DNA of 64,000 bases, taken from positions 37,936 to 101,935 of the forward strand of contig JAJTCQ010000001.1 of the NCBI GenBank assembly GCA_021323315.1. Direction: 5' to 3'. The translations under genes were made by a program, and so were the position numbers. Below the pieces are notes generated by a model. That model was not told the DNA's origin, made no database searches, and saw only the letters and a program-made list of their open reading frames with translations. The stretch is from Gaiellaceae bacterium (lineage in GTDB: Bacteria; Actinomycetota; Thermoleophilia; Gaiellales; Gaiellaceae). Shown piece by piece: positions 33,162 to 40,556 of this stretch (the first letter of the stretch is position 1; every line of letters begins with the position of its first letter).

Positions 33162-34546
33162 GACGACTTCACAGCGGAGATCAGCTTGAGCACCGACTCC
33201 TTCGCGTCTCCGAAGAGCATGGTGGTCTTGCCATCGAGGTAGAGCTCGTTGTCGATGCCTGCGAAGCCGGGATTCATCGAGCGCTTCATGACGATGATGC
33301 TGGCCGCCTTGTCGACGTCGAGGATCGGCATGCCATAGATCGGGCTGGCCGGATCGCTGCGCGCTGCCGGGTTGGTGACGTCGTTGGCACCGATAACGAG
33401 CGCCACGTCGGTCTGCGGGAACTCCGGATTGATCTCGTCCATCTCGAAGAGCTGCGTGTACGGGACGTTCGCCTCTGCCAGGAGCACGTTCATGTGCCCG
33501 GGCATCCGCCCCGCGACCGGGTGGATCGCGTACTTCACGTCCACGCCACGCTCCTCGAGCAGGTCGGCGAGTTGCCGCACGTCGTGCTGTGCCTGGGCGA
33601 CAGCCATCCCGTATCCGGGTACGACGACGACCTTCCGCGCGAAGGAGAGCTGCACGGCGACGTCGTCCGCGCCCGTCGCGCGCACGGTGCGGCCGTCGTC
33701 CGCGCGCGCCTGGCCGGCACCGGCCTGCACCTGACCGAACGCGCCGAAGAGCACGTTCGCGATCGAGCGGTTCATTGCCTTCGCCATGAGAAGTGTGAGC
33801 AGCGTTCCCGACGCGCCCACGAGCATTCCCGCGACGATGAGCACCGTCGAGTCGAGGACGAAGCCGGTCGCAGACGCGGCGAGCCCGGTGAACGCGTTCA
33901 GGAGCGAGATGACCACCGGCATGTCCGCTCCGCCGATCGGGAGCACGAACATGACGCCGAAGACGAGCGCGAGCAGGATGAGTGCCACGATCGCCCACTG
34001 CTCCTCGAGTCCGGCGACGATGGCGATCGCGAGCGCTGCTGCGCCGCCGAGGATCAGCACGTTCACGACGTTCTGGCCGGGGAAGACGATCGGCCGACCG
34101 CTGACCAGCTCCTGCAGCTTGGCGAACGCAACGAGGGAGCCCGCGAACGAGATCGACCCGATCAGCGCGGACAGCGCGACGGAGAGAGCCTCGTCCCAGA
34201 CGAGCACGCCGTCGAGCTCGTGGAACTCCGCGAGCGCGATGAGGGCGGCCGCGCCGCCGCCGACCCCGTTGAACAGGGCCACCATCTGCGGCATCGCGGT
34301 CATCTTCACGCGCCGCGCGCCGATCACGCCGACGACGCTCCCGATCGCCGCGGCGACGACGATCAAGACCCAGTTCGAGATTCCCTCGAGGAGCAGCGTC
34401 GTCGCGATGGCCACGAGCATCCCGACTCCTCCGAGCCAGTTGCCGCGCCGCGCGTGCTTCGGAGACGAAAGAAAGCGAAGCGCGAGGATGAAGCAGACGA
34501 TCGCGACGAGATAGAGAAGGGAGAGAACGTCGGGATCCGAGATCAC
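33158..34546 (-). CDS. pntB: NAD(P) transhydrogenase subunit beta
   Basis: Membrane subunit of the proton-translocating transhydrogenase (NADH + NADP+ = NAD+ + NADPH). The 462-aa product has about 8-9 hydrophobic helices over residues 1-260 and the NADP-binding domain III at the C-terminus: VVVPGYGMAVAQAQHDVRQL, AIHPVAGRMPGHMNVLLAEA, ALVIGANDVTNPAAR, GMPILDVDKAASIIVMKRSM, all diagnostic. GTG start with GAGGAGAG upstream. The gene lies 163 nt after pntA2 with a hairpin between them. Confidence 0.95.
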   Translation of the reverse strand: MISDPDVLSLLYLVAIVCFILALRFLSSPKHARRGNWLGGVGMLVAIATTLLLEGISNWVLIVVAAAIGSVVGVIGARRVKMTAMPQMVALFNGVGGGAAALIALAEFHELDGVLVWDEALSVALSALIGSISFAGSLVAFAKLQELVSGRPIVFPGQNVVNVLILGGAAALAIAIVAGLEEQWAIVALILLALVFGVMFVLPIGGADMPVVISLLNAFTGLAASATGFVLDSTVLIVAGMLVGASGTLLTLLMAKAMNRSIANVLFGAFGQVQAGAGQARADDGRTVRATGADDVAVQLSFARKVVVVPGYGMAVAQAQHDVRQLADLLEERGVDVKYAIHPVAGRMPGHMNVLLAEANVPYTQLFEMDEINPEFPQTDVALVIGANDVTNPAARSDPASPIYGMPILDVDKAASIIVMKRSMNPGFAGIDNELYLDGKTTMLFGDAKESVLKLISAVKSS

Positions 34547-34562
34547 GCCGCGCTCTCCTCAC

Positions 34563-34585
34563 CCGCAGGGGCTCTCCCCTTGCGG
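34563..34585 (-). other. Intercistronic hairpin upstream of pntB
   Basis: In the minus-strand message CCGC-a-AGGGG, loop agag, CCCCT-GCGG forms a bulged stem just upstream of the pntB ribosome-binding site, in a 163-nt GC-rich spacer (34547-34709) that holds no gene. It could set the relative expression of pntA and pntB by processing or attenuation. Confidence 0.35.
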
Positions 34586-34709
34586 AGCCCGGCTCCGCCG
34601 CTGCCTGCCGCTCGCGGCGCGCGGCCTGCCGGGCCCGTGCACCCGTGCCGCGCCCTCCGGCCGCGGACCGCGAGCGACGACCGAGGAGGACGCGAACGTG
34701 CACGCAGGC

Positions 34710-35021
34710 TCAGTCCGGGTTGTCCTTCTTGGGCTCCGGGCGCCGCTTGAACATCTCGAGCATCCGGTCCGTGACGAACCAGCCGCCGACGACGTTGGCG
34801 GTTGCGAGCATCATTGCGACGAAGCCGACGGCCTTCGTGAAGGTGTCATCCGCGAAGCCGAGGATCAGGATCGCGCCGACGATCACGATGCCATGGATGA
34901 AGTTCGTCCCCGACATGAGCGGGGTGTGCAGCATCGTCGGGACCTTCGAGACCACCTCGAAGCCGAGGAACGCGGCCAACACGAGAATCGTCAGCTCGAG
35001 GACGAACGTGAGCTGGCTCAC
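34710..35021 (-). CDS. pntAB: NAD(P) transhydrogenase subunit alpha, part 2 (PntAB type)
   Basis: A 103-aa membrane protein corresponding to the C-terminal membrane part of E. coli PntA: VSQLTFVLELTILVLAAFLGFEVVSKVP then TPLMSGTNFIHGIVIVGAIL and a third helix KAVGFVAMMLATANVVGGWFV, ending in a charged tail. The start GTG at 35021 overlaps the stop of the pntA1 gene (GTGA); the track's 35075 start is within pntA1. A split alpha subunit is the usual arrangement in Actinobacteria and alphaproteobacteria. Confidence 0.93.
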   Translation of the reverse strand: MSQLTFVLELTILVLAAFLGFEVVSKVPTMLHTPLMSGTNFIHGIVIVGAILILGFADDTFTKAVGFVAMMLATANVVGGWFVTDRMLEMFKRRPEPKKDNPD

Positions 35022-36106
35022 GTTGCTGGCTCCGGGCGCGTCACGCAAGCACCGCTCGTGATCTCGTCGTCCCAATCGAGCGCCAGCTCGCCGTGGGGTG
35101 CGAGATGCGCGAGGAGCGCGCCGACGTTGCGGGAGTAGAGCTGGCTCGCATGGAACGCCATCGTGGACGGCAGGTTGGTCGTCCCGATCACGACGACACC
35201 GGCGTGCTCGACGTCCTCACCGGGCACGGTGACCTCGCAGTTCCCGCCCGTCTCGGCTGCGAGGTCGACGATGACCGAGCCGGCGCGCATGTTCTCGACC
35301 GCACTTCGCGGGATCAGCTTCGGTGCCGGCCTTCCCGGAACGGCGGCCGTCGTCACGACAACGTCGAAGTCGGGAATCCTCTCCTCGAGCGCTCTCTGCT
35401 GCTGCGCTTGCTGCTCGGGCGTCAGCTCGGTCGCGTAGCCGCCTGCGGTCTCCTCGGCGCGGACGCCGAGATCGAGGAATGCGGCGCCGAGACTCTCGAC
35501 CTGCTCCTGGACGGTCGGGCGCACGTCGAATGCCGAAACGACGGCGCCGAGCCGACGCGCGGTTGCGATCGCCTGCAGCCCGGCCACTCCGGCGCCGATG
35601 ACGAGCGCACGCACGGGTGCGATCGTCCCGGCTGCGGTCATGAGCATGGGGAAGAGGCGCGGCACGCGGTCGGCGGCGAGGACGACGGCCTTGTACCCCG
35701 CGACGGTGGCCTGCGACGAGAGCGCGTCCATCGACTGCGCGCGGGTGATGCGCGGGATCGACTCCATGGCGAACGCGACCGCACCGTGCTCGCGCAGGCG
35801 CGCGATCCCGGCCCGATCCGTGAGCGGCTCGAGGAACCCGACGACGACGGTCCCTTCCGAGAGAGAGGCGACGAGCTCGGGGGACGGCGAGCGCACGCAC
35901 GCCAGACAGTCCGCGCGCGCGGCGATCGAACCGTCGACGAGCTCTGCCCCCGCGTCGACGTAGGCCTCGTCGCCGAAGCCTGCGGCTGCTCCCGCTCCAC
36001 GTTCGACCTGCACCTGGAATCCGTCACCGAGCTTCGAGACGGTCTCGGGAACGAGCGCGACCCGGCGCTCGCCGGGAGCCGTCTCCTTCGGAACAGCGAC
36101 GCGCAT
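35018..36106 (-). CDS. pntAA: NAD(P) transhydrogenase subunit alpha, part 1 (PntAA type)
   Basis: Soluble NAD(H)-binding domain I, 362 aa, related to alanine dehydrogenase. MRVAVPKETAPGERRVALVPETV, IPRITRAQSMDALSSQATVAGYKAV, and the NAD fold ALVIGAGVAGLQAIATARRLGAVV with FDVRPTVQEQ, VVVTTAAVPGRPAPKLI. First gene of pntA1-pntA2-pntB-ocd-MFS. TAGAGT lies 10 nt before the ATG. Confidence 0.95.
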   Translation of the reverse strand: MRVAVPKETAPGERRVALVPETVSKLGDGFQVQVERGAGAAAGFGDEAYVDAGAELVDGSIAARADCLACVRSPSPELVASLSEGTVVVGFLEPLTDRAGIARLREHGAVAFAMESIPRITRAQSMDALSSQATVAGYKAVVLAADRVPRLFPMLMTAAGTIAPVRALVIGAGVAGLQAIATARRLGAVVSAFDVRPTVQEQVESLGAAFLDLGVRAEETAGGYATELTPEQQAQQQRALEERIPDFDVVVTTAAVPGRPAPKLIPRSAVENMRAGSVIVDLAAETGGNCEVTVPGEDVEHAGVVVIGTTNLPSTMAFHASQLYSRNVGALLAHLAPHGELALDWDDEITSGACVTRPEPAT

Positions 36107-36154
36107 GCGGGGGCGAACTCTACGGCGAGGCCGTTGAAGTCGTGCCCGGAACCG

Positions 36155-37222
36155 TCAAAGAGAGGCCCACACGTCGAGCTTGGTGCGGGTGCGGCGAATG
36201 ACCTCGTCCGTGAAGTCGGTCGTGCTCGAGTGGCCGCCGAGATCCGCAGTCCTGGTGCCGTCTGCGACGGCCTCGAGGGCGGCCTCCCGGATTGCGCGGC
36301 CTGCGGTCTGCGTCCGCTCGTCCTCGGCGTGCGAGAGGAGGGCAGCTCCGGCGAGGATCATGGCCATCGGATTCGCGACGTCCTTCCCCTCGAGCGCAGG
36401 CGCCGTGCCGTGCGCCGCCTCGGCCATCAGCGCGCTCGGCACGTAGTCGTCGCCGAACGCGACGAGCAGCGATTCGGAGCCTGCGATGGAGCCGAACAGC
36501 GGTAGGACGAGATCCGAGAGGATGTCGCCGTCGCGGTTGAGCGCCGGAATGACCATCGGTGCGCCACTCGACGAAATGAGGAGCGCGAAGGTCGCGTCGA
36601 TGAGCTGCGGCTCGTACGGCACGTCTGCGTGTCGCGCGGCGGCCTCGTCCATCTCCTCCTTGAGCATCCCCTCGTAGATCGGGCTCACCGTGTACTTGGG
36701 CCCCCCGAAGACCTTCGCGCCCATGCGCTCGGCCTGCCGGAACGAGAACTCCGCCACGGCATGGCAGATGCGCCGCTCGATCCGCTCCGTCCGGAGGGCG
36801 ACCTCGTCGTCGCCTTCGCCCTCGCGCCACTCCTTGGCGCCGTACGCGTCACCGACGGCCATGCGCACGACGGATATGGGCGCATGCACGCCGCCGAGCG
36901 GCACGACGCCGGGGATGCGCCGACCGGTTCGGACGATGACCTTACCGTTGATCTCCTCGCGCAAGATGCGGTTGGGAGAGCCCACGTCGCCCGCCCCCTC
37001 GGGGGTGACCGTCGCTGCCTTCAGGCCGAAGCCGTGCTCGCGGATCGCCGCCGCAGCCTCGTACACGACGGCGTTCGTCGTCGCACGACGACCCTCGAGG
37101 GAGAGGTCGAAGCGGAGGAACTCGAGCTCGACGCCGATGACGTCAGGCGCGAGCGTCCGCAGGGCTTCGTCGAGGAGCTCCTGTCCGGTCTGGTCGCCTT
37201 CGAGGATTGCGACGGTTTGCAC
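36155..37222 (-). CDS. Isocitrate / isopropylmalate dehydrogenase family
   Basis: A 355-aa NAD(P)-dependent beta-decarboxylating dehydrogenase. MQTVAILEGDQTGQELLDEAL, NAVVYEAAAAIREHGFGLKAAT, a substrate loop around SPNRILREEINGKVIVRTGRR, the Y-motif region and MVIPALNRDGDILSDLVLPLFGSIAGSESL plus EAAHGTAPALEGKDVANPMAMILAGA, all conserved. The SPNRILRE form resembles isocitrate dehydrogenase more than LeuB, but the substrate cannot be fixed. The GTG start has TAGGAT exactly 6 nt upstream. It sits beside the transhydrogenase operon, which would interconvert the NAD(P)H it makes. Confidence 0.85.
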   Translation of the reverse strand: MQTVAILEGDQTGQELLDEALRTLAPDVIGVELEFLRFDLSLEGRRATTNAVVYEAAAAIREHGFGLKAATVTPEGAGDVGSPNRILREEINGKVIVRTGRRIPGVVPLGGVHAPISVVRMAVGDAYGAKEWREGEGDDEVALRTERIERRICHAVAEFSFRQAERMGAKVFGGPKYTVSPIYEGMLKEEMDEAAARHADVPYEPQLIDATFALLISSSGAPMVIPALNRDGDILSDLVLPLFGSIAGSESLLVAFGDDYVPSALMAEAAHGTAPALEGKDVANPMAMILAGAALLSHAEDERTQTAGRAIREAALEAVADGTRTADLGGHSSTTDFTDEVIRRTRTKLDVWASL

Positions 37223-37228
37223 GACGGC

Positions 37229-37234
37229 ATCCTA
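37229..37234 (-). promoter_or_regulatory. -10 box TAGGAT of the dehydrogenase gene (leaderless geometry)
   Basis: TAGGAT, 6 nt, GTG 37222 on the minus strand. Confidence 0.5.
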
Positions 37235-37275
37235 CTGGTGGATCGGCGGCGATAATGACCGACGATTCTTTCGAC

Positions 37276-37304
37276 TTGCGTTTTTGCCATGACTTTTCTA
37301 CGCT
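37276..37304 (+). promoter_or_regulatory. Sigma-70-type promoter TTGCGT-17-TACGCT
   Basis: TTGCGT (37276-37281), 17-nt spacer, TACGCT (37299-37304), in a T-rich patch unusual for this genome. About 30 nt of leader follow before the Shine-Dalgarno AAGGAG of the small zinc-protein gene. It is the most consensus-like complete promoter I found in the window. Confidence 0.55.
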
Positions 37305-37340
37305 TGCTCGACATCGAAACCTGAGATCAAGGAGAAATTG

Positions 37341-37535
37341 ATGGCGCGAAAGACGATCCTCGTATGCGACAACTGCAGCAAGGAAGTTCCCGAGAGCCGG
37401 GGCGCGGTCATGCGTCTCAATTACCAGGATGCTCGCCGCGGCTCGAAGCAGGCCGACCTGTGCGACGATTGCGCGGCCGGCATGCCCGGCCAGCAGGTGG
37501 CACGGCGCGGCCGCAGGCCGAAGTCGATGGCGTAG
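37341..37535 (+). CDS. Small zinc-ribbon protein with AT-hook-like tail
   Basis: A 64-aa basic protein. MARKTILVCDNCSKEVPE and ADLCDDCAAGMP give two CxxC knuckles about 30 residues apart, likely one zinc site; VMRLNYQDARRGSKQ lies between, and the tail QVARRGRRPKSMA contains an RGRRP AT-hook-like motif. A small nucleic-acid-binding protein is likely. ATG 37341 is preferred to TTG 37338 because AAGGAG is 6 nt upstream. Strong promoter, single-gene unit. The exact family is not known to me. Confidence 0.75.
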   Translation: MARKTILVCDNCSKEVPESRGAVMRLNYQDARRGSKQADLCDDCAAGMPGQQVARRGRRPKSMA

Positions 37536-37622
37536 GCCGGGCGGTCGCCGAGCCGCCGCAGTTTCGACGCTCTTTGCACTGACCGGCTTCCCGGCGCACG
37601 AAGTTGCGCCCGAAGCCGGGAC

Positions 37623-37628
37623 TACGAT
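37623..37628 (+). promoter_or_regulatory. -10 box TACGAT of the addB-like gene (leaderless geometry)
   Basis: TACGAT, 6 nt, ATG 37635; no Shine-Dalgarno is present before this ATG. Confidence 0.5.
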
Positions 37629-37634
37629 GGACGG

Positions 37635-40556
37635 ATGGCTCTGTCGCTCGTCGTTGGGCCGGCTCACGTCGGCAAGGTCGCGCTGCTCCTGGAGCGCTAT
37701 CTGGACGTGCTCGAGCGCGAGCCGTGGCTCGTGGTCCCGAACCGCGTCGACGTCGACCGCATCGAGCGTGACCTCGTCCAGCGACGGCCGGCGCTGCTCG
37801 CCGGCACCGTCGGGACCTTCGACGACATCTTCCGTCAGCTGGCGGGCATCGACCCGTACGGAGGCGGCGTGGCATCCGAGATCCAGCGCGCGTTCGTGGT
37901 CCGCCGCGCAATCGCAGGGGTCGAGCTCGAGAGCCTCGGCGCGTCCGCGGCGACCTCCGGCTTCGCGGACGCGCTGCTGCAGACGATCGCGGAGCTCGAG
38001 TCGGCGCTGGTCGAGCCCCACGCGCTCGATCGCGAGCTGTTCGAGCTCGTCGTCTCGTACCGGAACGAGCTCGCCGCGCTGGGCCTGCGGGATCGCGACG
38101 GCATGCGTCGGTCCGCCGTCGAGCGGCTCCGGAGCGATCTCGACGCGTGGTCGGGCGCGCCGGTCTTTGCCTACGGCTTCGAGGATCTCACCGGCGCAGA
38201 GTGGGCGCTGCTCGAGGCGCTCTCGGCGAGAACGGATGTCACCGTCTCGATCCCGTACGAGCCCGGGCGAGCCGCGTTCGAGACACTCGAGCGGACGGTC
38301 GAGGATCTCGCGCGTCTCGCAAGCGGGAGGATCGAGGAGCTCCCGCGCCCGGCTGTGCCCGTGCGCCCTCTCCCCGCAGCGCTGGCTCACGTGGAGCGCT
38401 GGCTGTTCTCCGACGAACCGGCAGCTGCTCCGCCGCTCGACGGTGCGATCCGCTTCCTCGAGGGTGCCGGGGTACGGGGAACCGTGGAGCTCCTCGCTAG
38501 CGAGGTCGCGGCACTGGTGAGAGGCGGGCTCGCGCCGGAGCGCGTCGCGATCGTCTGTGATTCGCCCGACCGCTGGCGCGCTCCGCTGGGCGCTGCGCTG
38601 TCGCAGCTTCGGGTGCCGTTTGCCATCGAGCACGGTCGCCGTCTCGGAGACACGGCAATCGGCCGGGCGCAGCTCTCGCTGCTCCGCTACGCGTGGCTCG
38701 GCGGCACGCGGGGAGACCTGTTCGCGTTCCTGCGCTCGCCGTTCTCCGGGCTCGAGCGTCGATCCGTCGACTTCGTCGAAGGGCGCCTCCGTGGCCGCGC
38801 AATCGCGAACCCGGATCGGGTCGACGAGGAGAGCGAGCGCCTGCGTGGTGCGCACATCCCCGCGCTCGTGGCCTTGCGTGCGGCCGACGATCCCGTCGCG
38901 GCGGTGCGCGAGCTCGTGGAGTCGATGGTGCGAAACGCCTGGGGCGTCGACTCGCCACCCGTCGGCGACGACGCCCGTGCCGATGCTCGCGCCGAGCGCA
39001 TGGTCGTGCGCACGCTCGACGAGTTGCAGGCCCTCGCCGAGCGCGGCATCGCGGTCGGCGAGGAGGATGTCGTCGCGGCGCTCGACCGAACGTGGGTCGC
39101 GCCCGAAAGCCCTTCCACCGGTCGCGTCATCGTCCTCGATCACGAGCACGTGCGCACACGTGCGTTCGACGTTGTCTTCGTGCTCGGGCTCGAGGAAGGT
39201 GCGTTCCCGCGTCGGGCCAGGCCGTCGCCGCTGATCGACGACGAGGCACGCCGCGAGCTCGGGACCCGGCTCGAGCGTCCCGACGCGGTGGCGCGTGACC
39301 GCTATCTCTTCTACACGACCTGCACGCGAGCAGCTCGGCGACTCGTCCTCGCACGCGAGGCGGCCGGGGACGAGGGTTCGCCGCGCGAGCCAAGCCCCTT
39401 CTGGGAGGACCTCAGGTCGCTCTTCGACGACGCCGAAGTCCAACGGGCGACGCGACGGCGCTCCCTTTCGGCCCTGACCTGGCCGCTCGAGTCTGCGCCG
39501 AGCGAACGCGAGCGGCTTCGTGCCGTCGTGCGACTCGCTGCGGAGGACGTGGAGGGGGCGTACGCGCTGGCGGCCGCCAACGACTGGTCGCGCCGGCTCG
39601 ACCGCGCGCGAGCGGCCTTCGACCGCTCGACAACGCTGCGGAACGCCGTCGTGCTCGAGCCGTTCGCCGCCAAGACGGTCTTTTCTGCAACAGAGCTCGA
39701 GCGCTTCGCGGACTGCTCGTCGGCGTGGCTCTTCGAGCGCGTGATCGATCCGAAACGGATCGACGCCGAGCCCGATCCGCTCCTTCGGGGCCAGGTCCTG
39801 CATACGACGCTGCACCGCTTCTACGCAGCGCTTCCGCGCGAGCTCGACTCCGAGCGCGTCACGCCGGAGAACCTCGACGCGGCGACGGCGCTCGTGCACC
39901 GCTATCTGGATACGGCGCTCGAGTCCGGGGTCAGGCTCGACCTCACCGACCTGCAGGCGGCCGAGCTCCGCCACACGCTGCGCGCCGATCTCGAAGGCTT
40001 CCTTCGCGACGAGGCGGCGTCGGACGTGGGATTCGTGCCACGCCGGCTGGAGGTCGCCTTCGGTTCGGAGCGCGCCGCGCCGGAGCTGCAACGGGGCCTC
40101 CCGCTCACAGACGACGTGTATCTCTCCGGCAAGATCGACCGGATCGACATCGACCCGTTCAGCGCCCGCGGGATCGTCCAGGACTACAAGTCGGGGAAGG
40201 GTGCGCACTCTGCGCGCGAGATCGATCGTGAGCTGCGCCTCCAGATCCCGCTCTACATCCTCGCATTGCGCGATCTCGTCGGAGTCGAGCCGCTCGGTGG
40301 CGTCTACCGGGCGCTTGCGGGACGCCGGCTCACGCGCGGGATGCTGCGGGATAGCGCTCGCGACGACCTGCCGGGCTTCGCGAGGGACGACTACCTCGAC
40401 GAAGAGACATTCTGGGCGCAGGTCGAGGCGGCTCGTGAGCGCGCGGCGGACAACGCCGGGCGGATCCGCACGGGCGACGTCCGGCACGACCCGAAAGGCG
40501 ACGGGTGTCCGGTGTGGTGTGACCTCTGGCCGATGTGCCGGGTGCAGCGAGCGTGA
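37635..40556 (+). CDS. AddB-like PD-(D/E)xK nuclease/helicase subunit
   Basis: A 973-aa DNA repair protein. The N-terminal phosphate-binding loop is degenerate (VGPAHVGKVALLL instead of GKT), followed by the inactivated helicase body typical of AddB; VFVLGLEEGAFPRRARPSPLIDDEAR is the conserved helicase-like segment near residue 520. The C-terminal nuclease starts FSATELERFADCSSAWLF and has GKIDRIDIDPFSARGIVQDYKSGKG (catalytic D...D-x-K), and ends GCPVWCDLWPMCRV; with the earlier Cys this makes the four-Cys iron-sulfur arrangement of AddB nucleases. Overlaps the addA-like gene by GTGA. Confidence 0.87.
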   Translation: MALSLVVGPAHVGKVALLLERYLDVLEREPWLVVPNRVDVDRIERDLVQRRPALLAGTVGTFDDIFRQLAGIDPYGGGVASEIQRAFVVRRAIAGVELESLGASAATSGFADALLQTIAELESALVEPHALDRELFELVVSYRNELAALGLRDRDGMRRSAVERLRSDLDAWSGAPVFAYGFEDLTGAEWALLEALSARTDVTVSIPYEPGRAAFETLERTVEDLARLASGRIEELPRPAVPVRPLPAALAHVERWLFSDEPAAAPPLDGAIRFLEGAGVRGTVELLASEVAALVRGGLAPERVAIVCDSPDRWRAPLGAALSQLRVPFAIEHGRRLGDTAIGRAQLSLLRYAWLGGTRGDLFAFLRSPFSGLERRSVDFVEGRLRGRAIANPDRVDEESERLRGAHIPALVALRAADDPVAAVRELVESMVRNAWGVDSPPVGDDARADARAERMVVRTLDELQALAERGIAVGEEDVVAALDRTWVAPESPSTGRVIVLDHEHVRTRAFDVVFVLGLEEGAFPRRARPSPLIDDEARRELGTRLERPDAVARDRYLFYTTCTRAARRLVLAREAAGDEGSPREPSPFWEDLRSLFDDAEVQRATRRRSLSALTWPLESAPSERERLRAVVRLAAEDVEGAYALAAANDWSRRLDRARAAFDRSTTLRNAVVLEPFAAKTVFSATELERFADCSSAWLFERVIDPKRIDAEPDPLLRGQVLHTTLHRFYAALPRELDSERVTPENLDAATALVHRYLDTALESGVRLDLTDLQAAELRHTLRADLEGFLRDEAASDVGFVPRRLEVAFGSERAAPELQRGLPLTDDVYLSGKIDRIDIDPFSARGIVQDYKSGKGAHSAREIDRELRLQIPLYILALRDLVGVEPLGGVYRALAGRRLTRGMLRDSARDDLPGFARDDYLDEETFWAQVEAARERAADNAGRIRTGDVRHDPKGDGCPVWCDLWPMCRVQRA

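Noticed and set aside
33162-34703. N-terminal part of the 825-aa ORF before the OCD-like protein
   Set aside because: It lies in a different frame over pntB; Arg-rich shadow sequence. The GTG at 33161 overlapping the pntB stop explains the real gene.
34547-34709. Possible small gene or riboswitch in the pntA2-pntB spacer
   Set aside because: No conserved riboswitch core recognised; only GC-rich hairpins and Arg-rich readings.
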